This document shows, piece by piece, positions 1 to 4,552 of a stretch of DNA of 8,228 nucleotides. The stretch comes from an uncultured Flammeovirgaceae bacterium (GTDB taxonomy: Bacteria > Bacteroidota > Bacteroidia > Cytophagales > Cyclobacteriaceae). Under the pieces are notes generated by a model, which made no database searches, was not told where the DNA came from, and saw only the letters and a program-made list of their open reading frames with translations. Position 1 is the first letter of the stretch. Each line of letters begins with the position of its first letter. The translations under genes were made by a program, and so were the position numbers. The stretch is taken from contig CAKZPJ010000200.1 in the NCBI GenBank assembly GCA_937138955.1, positions 1 through 8,228 on the forward strand, in the 5' to 3' direction.

Positions 1-1
1 C

Positions 2-343
2 CCGCCCGATATTAATTTAGAAGACTGGCAGCAGTCTATTCGGCTACTGCACGATTTAAATCCGCAAGCTTTGTACCTAACCCACTTTGGACGGGTTGAG
101 AATGTAGATATTCATCTAAATCAATTAGAAGCACAGTTATCAGATTGGGCTAACTGGATAAAAGAGAAAATGCGTGCTGGACAATCGGCTGAAGAACTGA
201 CCCCGCAGTTTCAAAATTATGTAGCCAGTCAGCTTCGCGCAGCTGGAGCCGACGAAAAAATAATTCGGCAGTACGAAGCGGCCAATCCCTCCTGGATGAG
301 CGTGTCGGGACTGATGCGGTATTGGAAGAAGAAAGAAGCGTAG
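2..343 (+). CDS. Metallo-beta-lactamase-fold hydrolase, C-terminal part only (5' end outside window)
   Basis: The reading frame is open from the left edge and ends in TAG, followed at once by a second in-frame TAG. It shows the last 113 residues of a larger protein. The visible start (P-P-D-I-N-L-E-D-W) followed by L-Y-L-T-H-F-G at visible residues 24-30 resembles the end of metallo-beta-lactamase-fold hydrolases. There, a late strand carries a histidine that ligates the metal (here H28 of the visible part), and a helical tail follows. The rest is charged and helical (visible residues 35-113), with W46 and W49 in an amphipathic stretch. The metal-binding H-x-H-x-D-H motif would lie upstream and cannot be checked, so the substrate is unknown. 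A TTG at 71 could be mistaken for a start, but the same frame is open and protein-like upstream of it. The family call is moderately sure. Confidence 0.72.
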   Translation, partial: PPDINLEDWQQSIRLLHDLNPQALYLTHFGRVENVDIHLNQLEAQLSDWANWIKEKMRAGQSAEELTPQFQNYVASQLRAAGADEKIIRQYEAANPSWMSVSGLMRYWKKKEA

Positions 344-401
344 TAGCAACTCCCACTCATTTTAGTCTTAGCTTCGGTATGTTCTATTAAACTACGGCAA
401 C

Positions 402-2435
402 TCATTCGTCAATTACAATGATAGAATGGATCTTCAGTTCTGGAACAGTCACCTGGGTTGTACCTTCCTCGTAGGTGAAGTCTACAGGAATATTTTCGGG
501 CTGTAGCATTATCTTCTGAGGCCGATTGGGAGTTCGGATGGACACGGTCAACGGTCCAATGGAAGGAATTTCATCTAAGACATACACTTTTTCGTTAGCA
601 TGCTCGCCCGCGGTATTTACTAGGTTAATGAGCAATTGTCCATTTTTGCGGTTAGCAGTTACATGTACTTGGCGACTGCCCTCCACAGTAACCAATGGCT
701 CAGAAAATAACTCAGTTATCAAACCGTTCAGAAAGTCGCGGTACACCGGAGTTTTACGGCTAAGATAAACTTCGCCCAAATCGGCGTACACCCCCGCCAC
801 TTTCCCCTGACCATAATTGGCTACGGAAGCAATCGAAGATTTATCTTCAAAGCGGTCATCCATTAGGGTATATAAGCTGCCAAACGGTTGCGCGCTATTC
901 TGGAGAGAAACTGGTCGATAATGGGTTCTTAATCCAGCAAGGTGATTGTTATAACCCAGTTGTCGAACCTGATTCACTACCGTATCTACTAGGTTCACCC
1001 GCAGTATTTCCTGAAAATTATCAACGGCTTTAGTCCCAATCACTAACAGGCTGCCACCGTTACTTACATACTGCTTCAGTTCATCTATAAAATTTGGTTC
1101 TAAGTACTCCCATTCCGGAATGACAATTACGGGGTACTGATTCATATTGCCCCGCAAGTGGTGCTCGCGAAGCACTTCTACACTTTGTTGTCCGTCTAGC
1201 AGGGCGTATAAAATACCTTGAGTAGGCACTAGTTCATCGTTCCAAGGGCTGTAGATGTTAGTTGTCTTTGCTTTGTAACCAGCGTTTGAATACAGCAACG
1301 CTATCTGAGGAATGGGTTTTGCCTTATGAGTATATTCCTGACGTGCCCGACAAAAATTGGCTATTTCCTGCATGATGGGTATCGTCCAGGGCTGGATAGA
1401 AGCATCACGATTCTGCTTGAAATACACTTGAAAACCGCCACCCATTGCCAGCACTTGAGCTGCTTCCTGCTGTAATTGTAGAGCGGTTTTGGTAGAGTTG
1501 CCGAGTTCTTTACCCCAGGCGAAGCTCCAGGCCATAATATCCCAGGGCTTACCCTGTGAAGCCAGACAGCGAGCTTCAAAGGCTGCTCGATATACTGCAT
1601 TGGAAGGGGTGAGGTCTCCTGAGAGGTAATCTACGTTGGTGTTTACTGCTTCGGGCATATACGACGAATAGGCCCAGTTGCTGGTCACCTGAAAGTCAGG
1701 GTCGTAAGCGTGAATAGCATCCACGTAATGCGCCAAATAATTTAGGAAACCTTGGCGGTTGAACTCTAGAAAAGCCGGATAGTGGGGATCTTCAGCAGAT
1801 TTTGGGGATACGGCAAGATTTGAGTCTTCTAAAAAAGGCTTAACTAATAAGGGGTTATAATCGGGTTGCAGGCCCCAACACTCCCCGTCAACCCAGGCCC
1901 CATCGATGTTGTATTTGCTGCTAAGCTCCTTCAATTGAGGAATGAGTAATTCATCCACGTAGGGACTGTATACTGATAAGCCGCCTCGGTCATTAGCCTG
2001 TCCGGCCGTATCTAAACTAGCCCATTGGGGGTGAGTGGAAACTACCTGCCGATCAATTACCCCTGAATAGTGCACGTACAAACCCACTCCCTGTCGAGCA
2101 GTAACCTTCCGAATTAGCATCAAAGGGTCTTTAGTAAAGCTTTCGACGTGCGTTCCTATTTCTGTTGGATAACTAGTAATGCCCGGATGGCCTTTGCAAT
2201 CGACCTGAATGAAATCTGGCTGTACTGTTACCAGCATACTGTCAATCATTTCTTCCGTAAGAGTTTCACCTACGTTTTGATCAGTAGCTTGGGCGTGAAA
2301 GTCGAAGTGTAGTCCGAAGAAACTTTCCGAACGCCGAAGTCTTTCCGGGTACTCAGTGAGATTTTGAGCTAGAACGGAATTTGATAAAAGTAAACAAACC
2401 CCAGATACTAGCACTTGTATGGTTAGTTGTAGCAT
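402..2435 (-). CDS. Exported glycoside-hydrolase-like protein (GH29-like barrel plus amidotransferase-like domain)
   Basis: This 677-residue protein is probably a secreted or periplasmic carbohydrate-active enzyme. Residues 1-23 form a signal peptide ending V-L-A before Q-N. Residues 35 to about 365 look like a TIM barrel related to alpha-L-fucosidases: F-G-L-H-F-D-F-H (40-47) sits where GH29 has F-G-x-F-x-H-W-G, and K-G-H-P-G (81-85) where GH29 has K-H-H-D-G. W-V-D-G (181-184) matches the strand that carries the GH29 nucleophile, which makes D183 the candidate. Residues about 375-580, with V-I-V-I-P-E-W-E and G-G-S-L-L-V-I-G, resemble the trimerisation/amidotransferase-like domain of GH42-type beta-galactosidases. 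A beta-rich end follows. The substrate is unknown, and a GHL6 or 'alpha-amylase family' label is also possible. I chose the ATG at 2435. A TTG at 2495 would add 20 residues before the signal peptide and leave only 27 bases to the divergent gene. No clear Shine-Dalgarno is present. Confidence 0.8.
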   Translation of the reverse strand: MLQLTIQVLVSGVCLLLSNSVLAQNLTEYPERLRRSESFFGLHFDFHAQATDQNVGETLTEEMIDSMLVTVQPDFIQVDCKGHPGITSYPTEIGTHVESFTKDPLMLIRKVTARQGVGLYVHYSGVIDRQVVSTHPQWASLDTAGQANDRGGLSVYSPYVDELLIPQLKELSSKYNIDGAWVDGECWGLQPDYNPLLVKPFLEDSNLAVSPKSAEDPHYPAFLEFNRQGFLNYLAHYVDAIHAYDPDFQVTSNWAYSSYMPEAVNTNVDYLSGDLTPSNAVYRAAFEARCLASQGKPWDIMAWSFAWGKELGNSTKTALQLQQEAAQVLAMGGGFQVYFKQNRDASIQPWTIPIMQEIANFCRARQEYTHKAKPIPQIALLYSNAGYKAKTTNIYSPWNDELVPTQGILYALLDGQQSVEVLREHHLRGNMNQYPVIVIPEWEYLEPNFIDELKQYVSNGGSLLVIGTKAVDNFQEILRVNLVDTVVNQVRQLGYNNHLAGLRTHYRPVSLQNSAQPFGSLYTLMDDRFEDKSSIASVANYGQGKVAGVYADLGEVYLSRKTPVYRDFLNGLITELFSEPLVTVEGSRQVHVTANRKNGQLLINLVNTAGEHANEKVYVLDEIPSIGPLTVSIRTPNRPQKIMLQPENIPVDFTYEEGTTQVTVPELKIHSIIVIDE

Positions 2436-2487
2436 AATTGAGCGCAGTAGGTTGATGTTGATAATTAAAGAAGGAAAAATAGCTGAT

Positions 2488-2501
2488 ATACGCAACCGTA
2501 T
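2488..2501. promoter_or_regulatory. Small inverted repeat in divergent intergenic gap (possible operator)
   Basis: ATACG, four bases (CAAC), then CGTAT form a 14-base dyad. It sits in the 87-base gap between the minus-strand glycosidase (start 2435) and the plus-strand phosphoesterase (start 2523). A dyad between divergent genes is a common operator position, but five-base arms arise easily by chance. No convincing TAnnTTTG promoter was found for either gene. On the minus strand TATTTTTC (2481 down to 2474) matches 7 of 8 positions but lacks a TTTG at the right distance. Confidence 0.25.
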
Positions 2502-2522
2502 CCTAAATGAAACTAGACATAT

Positions 2523-3023
2523 ATGAGAATAGGACTTCTATCGGACACCCACGGCTTTCTTGATCCGCAGATCTTCACATATTTAGCTGATTGCGATGAG
2601 ATTTGGCACGCTGGAGATATTGGTCCCGTAGGGTTACTAACCGAACTGCAAACGTTCAAACCCACCCAAGCGGTTTTTGGAAATATTGATGGCGGTGAGT
2701 TACGTCAGGAGCTACCGCTAGATTATTGGCTAGAACGAGAAGGCTTAGTTATTTGGATGACGCATATTGGTGGGTATCCACCGAAGTATAACCCAAGAGT
2801 ACGCACAATATTAGCGGAACGACGGGCTGACGTATTTATCTGTGGCCACTCCCATATCTTGAAAGTGATAAAAGACGAGCAACGGGGCAACATGCTGTGC
2901 TTGAACCCCGGGGCAGCTGGAAGACATGGGTTTCATAAAGTACGTACATTGTTACGGTTTCAGTTGAACAACGGCAAGGTTAGTCAGTTAGAAGCCATTG
3001 AACTCGGTTCTAAGTCAAACTAA
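2523..3023 (+). CDS. YfcE/MJ0936-family metallophosphoesterase
   Basis: This is a 166-residue cytoplasmic calcineurin-like phosphoesterase of the compact YfcE/MJ0936 type, which has about this length. The two-metal site is complete: D8-x-H10 in S-D-T-H-G, D32 in A-G-D-I-G, N54 in G-N-I-D, H81 in M-T-H-I-G, and H109-x-H111 in C-G-H-S-H. N-P-G-A (128-131) is the usual family signature near the end. Characterised relatives hydrolyse phosphodiesters in vitro, and the natural substrate is often unknown, as it is here. The ATG follows a purine-poor leader with no Shine-Dalgarno, and the family motif begins at once (M-R-I-G-L-L-S-D-T-H), so the start is firm. The UMP kinase gene begins 6 bases after the stop, which suggests one transcript and a possible link to nucleotide metabolism. 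Confidence 0.93.
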   Translation: MRIGLLSDTHGFLDPQIFTYLADCDEIWHAGDIGPVGLLTELQTFKPTQAVFGNIDGGELRQELPLDYWLEREGLVIWMTHIGGYPPKYNPRVRTILAERRADVFICGHSHILKVIKDEQRGNMLCLNPGAAGRHGFHKVRTLLRFQLNNGKVSQLEAIELGSKSN

Positions 3024-3029
3024 CCAAAC

Positions 3030-3716
3030 ATGTCACTCTACGTACTTTCTCTAGGCGGCTCTATTGTAGTTCCTGGCTCAATAGACGCGAACTATCTTAC
3101 TCAGTTCAAAGAATTTATTGATCGGCGTATAGCTCAGGGCGACCGCTTCATTCTGACAGTGGGTGGCGGGAAGACGGCTCGGAATTATCAGGTTGCTGCC
3201 GAAACGGTAAGCGGAGTAGATGATGAAGAGCGCGACTGGCTCGGTATTCACGCTACTCGCCTAAACGCGCACTTACTACGAACTATTTTCAAGGAGCAGG
3301 CTCACCCTATTATTGCCAAAGATTTTGATGTTTCCTTACCGGACTTTACGGAGCCAATCTTGGTAGGAGCCGGTTGGAAGCCGGGTTGGAGCACTGATTA
3401 TATTGCGGTGCTGCTCGCCGAAAGGTACCAAGCCCAGTCGGTGCTTAACCTTTCCAATATAGATTACGTTTACGCGGAAGACCCTCGAGAGAATCCGAAT
3501 GCGCAACGGTTTGAAAAAATGAATTGGGCAGATTTTCGGCTGATTGTGGGTAGCGAATGGTCGCCCGGATTATCGGCACCATTTGACCCGATTGCCAGCA
3601 AAAAAGCGGAAGAGTTAGACTTAACCGTAGTTATCCTAAACGGCAAGAAGATGGAAAACATGGAGGCTTTTTTTGCCGAGGGTAGCTTTCAGGGAACAGT
3701 TATTCGCAACACCTGA
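3030..3716 (+). CDS. Archaeal-type UMP kinase (amino-acid-kinase fold)
   Basis: This 228-residue protein is a predicted cytoplasmic kinase that transfers phosphate from ATP to UMP to give UDP. It has the amino-acid-kinase fold: S-L-G-G-S (7-11) with V-V-P after it, V-G-G-G-K (44-48), the N-terminal helix block W-L-G-I-H-A-T-R-L-N-A (70-80), P-G-W-S-T-D (118-123), N-I-D-Y-V-Y-A-E-D-P (143-152) and a final Q-G-T-V-I. The order and spacing follow the UMP kinases of archaea and spirochaetes, where the equivalents are I-G-G-S-V-L-V-P, V-G-G-G-K, P-G-H-T-T-D and N-V-D-G-V-Y. Bacterial PyrH has different signatures. The H of P-G-H-T-T-D is W here, so specificity could have shifted, and another phosphate-accepting substrate is possible. 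The gene follows the phosphoesterase after 6 bases, with no Shine-Dalgarno. I leave the symbol blank because the genome may carry a canonical pyrH elsewhere. Confidence 0.85.
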   Translation: MSLYVLSLGGSIVVPGSIDANYLTQFKEFIDRRIAQGDRFILTVGGGKTARNYQVAAETVSGVDDEERDWLGIHATRLNAHLLRTIFKEQAHPIIAKDFDVSLPDFTEPILVGAGWKPGWSTDYIAVLLAERYQAQSVLNLSNIDYVYAEDPRENPNAQRFEKMNWADFRLIVGSEWSPGLSAPFDPIASKKAEELDLTVVILNGKKMENMEAFFAEGSFQGTVIRNT

Positions 3717-3724
3717 CCGGAGAC

Positions 3725-3753
3725 AAAAAAAGCATACCGACTAGAGTATGCTT
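3725..3753 (-). terminator. Intrinsic terminator of the minus-strand gene 3779-4210
   Basis: AAGCATAC (3730-3737) pairs with GTATGCTT (3746-3753) around an 8-base loop. Read on the minus strand, the hairpin runs directly into a T-run (bases 3730 down to 3725), the standard form of a rho-independent terminator, 26 bases beyond that gene's stop codon. Read on the plus strand, the hairpin is followed by ACTATATAATTTT, a poor U-tract, so it may only weakly end the UMP kinase transcript. The stem is AT-rich and of modest strength. Confidence 0.7.
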
Positions 3754-3778
3754 ACTATATAATTTTCGTACAAAAGGT

Positions 3779-4210
3779 TTACGCTTTCTCTTCAGCGTCT
3801 TCCCCTTCAATTTTATCTTCTACCGCTTCGGCATCTTCACGAGGTGCTTTTGCTGGCTCTCGGAGCTCTGCTTGAGGCTCATCAGTAGAAGGAACTTCTT
3901 TACTTTCTTCGGATGATTCTTCCGAAGCAGCTTCTGCCTCTACTTCTTCCACTTTCGCCTCAGTAGTAGAAGTAGCTTCTTCAGTTGGAGCAGCTTCTGC
4001 TTTAACCCCCTCAGCTTTTGGAGCTTCCTCCTTCTTCGATTCTTTTTTGGCTACGGGCTTACCCGACTTCTTAGCAAACTCTTCTTTAATAGCTTCTACG
4101 TCTATATTCTTGATAGGAGGTTGCTTGCTCAGTTCTTTAATGCGCTGCTTACGAGCTTTAGCGCGCGCTTTATTGCGTAATCCTTTGCGTTCTAATCGGG
4201 TAACGGCCAT
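3779..4210 (-). CDS. Small conserved basic protein with long acidic tail, function unknown
   Basis: This is a 143-residue protein of two halves. Residues 1-30 (M-A-V-T-R-L-E-R-K-G then R-N-K-A-R-A-K-A-R-K) are strongly basic. Residues 31-48 (P-P-I-K-N-I-D-V-E-A-I-K-E-E-F) look like a conserved core that I recall from short Bacteroidota proteins of unknown function. From about residue 55 the chain is low-complexity, first Lys/Glu and then Glu/Ala/Ser-rich, acidic and probably disordered. The basic head would suit binding to RNA or ribosomes, but that is inference. No signal peptide or membrane segment is visible. The frame extends upstream to an ATG at 4327, but those 39 residues look random and a promoter-like site lies inside them, so I take the ATG at 4210. 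A hairpin terminator follows the gene. Tail length probably varies between relatives. Confidence 0.75.
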   Translation of the reverse strand: MAVTRLERKGLRNKARAKARKQRIKELSKQPPIKNIDVEAIKEEFAKKSGKPVAKKESKKEEAPKAEGVKAEAAPTEEATSTTEAKVEEVEAEAASEESSEESKEVPSTDEPQAELREPAKAPREDAEAVEDKIEGEDAEEKA

Positions 4211-4243
4211 GATAATTCTATTTCTTAGTTTCCAAACAGGCTG

Positions 4244-4273
4244 CGAATTTACTAAAAACGATGGATAATCAAA
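4244..4273 (-). promoter_or_regulatory. Bacteroidota-type promoter of the gene 3779-4210
   Basis: On the minus strand TTTG (4273 down to 4270) is followed after 18 bases by TAAATTCG (4251 down to 4244). This matches TTTG / TAnnTTTG at all positions but one, with spacing inside the known range. Transcription would begin near 4237, giving a leader of about 27 bases to the ATG at 4210. This supports that start over the one at 4327. Confidence 0.55.
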
Positions 4274-4502
4274 AAAGTTTAGCGTAGTTCTATATTGTCT
4301 TGGTATAGGTATACGATTAAATAGCATGTTTTAACGGTAATCCACCCTTCCCAACATATAGTAAAAACGTCTGAATAATTACGAGCTAGCTTGAATGTCG
4401 GTAGAGGCTAAATGTTTTTCGTGTACCTTGCGTTAATATAGCCGGACAGATATTCAAATGGAAATAAAGACTATTTACTAAGCGATAAATTAAGGAACGA
4501 TT
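4274..4502. other. Middle of the 342-base intergenic gap, no gene seen
   Basis: The gap between the two divergent genes spans 4211-4552. Apart from the two promoter-like sites at its edges, this AT-rich middle part shows no convincing reading frame, RNA gene, hairpin with T-run or long repeat. The only small feature is GGTATAGGTATA, a six-base direct repeat at about 4300-4312. The spacing leaves room for regulator binding sites, but none can be named. Confidence 0.5.
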
Positions 4503-4534
4503 TTTGGCAGAAAATCTAGAAACATCTAAGTTCG
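4503..4534 (+). promoter_or_regulatory. Bacteroidota-type promoter of the repeat protein and hisS
   Basis: TTTG (4503-4506) is followed after 20 bases by TAAGTTCG (4527-4534), a 7-of-8 match to TAnnTTTG. Transcription would start near 4540, only about a dozen bases before the ATG at 4553. The leader would be short and has no Shine-Dalgarno. No other promoter-like site was seen before hisS, so this may drive both genes. Confidence 0.5.
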
Positions 4535-4552
4535 GGTGAACGAAAGTTTGAT

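Noticed and set aside
71..343. A 90-residue protein starting at TTG 71
   Set aside because: The same frame is open to the window's left edge and encodes sequence that fits the metallo-beta-lactamase-fold family, so this is an internal codon of a gene cut by the window edge.
344..401. Shared terminator between the converging first two genes
   Set aside because: The 58-base gap contains no inverted repeat of useful length and no T-run on either strand.
526..768. Plus-strand frame antisense to the glycosidase
   Set aside because: It shows no domain-like pattern and lies wholly inside a well-supported gene on the other strand.
2436..2495. A longer glycosidase start at TTG 2495
   Set aside because: It would put 20 residues before an otherwise perfect signal peptide and leave 27 bases for two divergent promoters. 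The ATG at 2435 starts exactly at the signal peptide.
4047..4268. A 73-residue plus-strand frame with a hydrophobic stretch
   Set aside because: It lies antisense to the small basic protein and its promoter region, and its composition is what the complement of Lys/Arg/Ala codons gives.
4211..4327. A 39-residue N-terminal extension of the small basic/acidic protein
   Set aside because: The extension has no family-like sequence and contains a good promoter-like site at 4244-4273. The ATG at 4210 opens the basic head directly.
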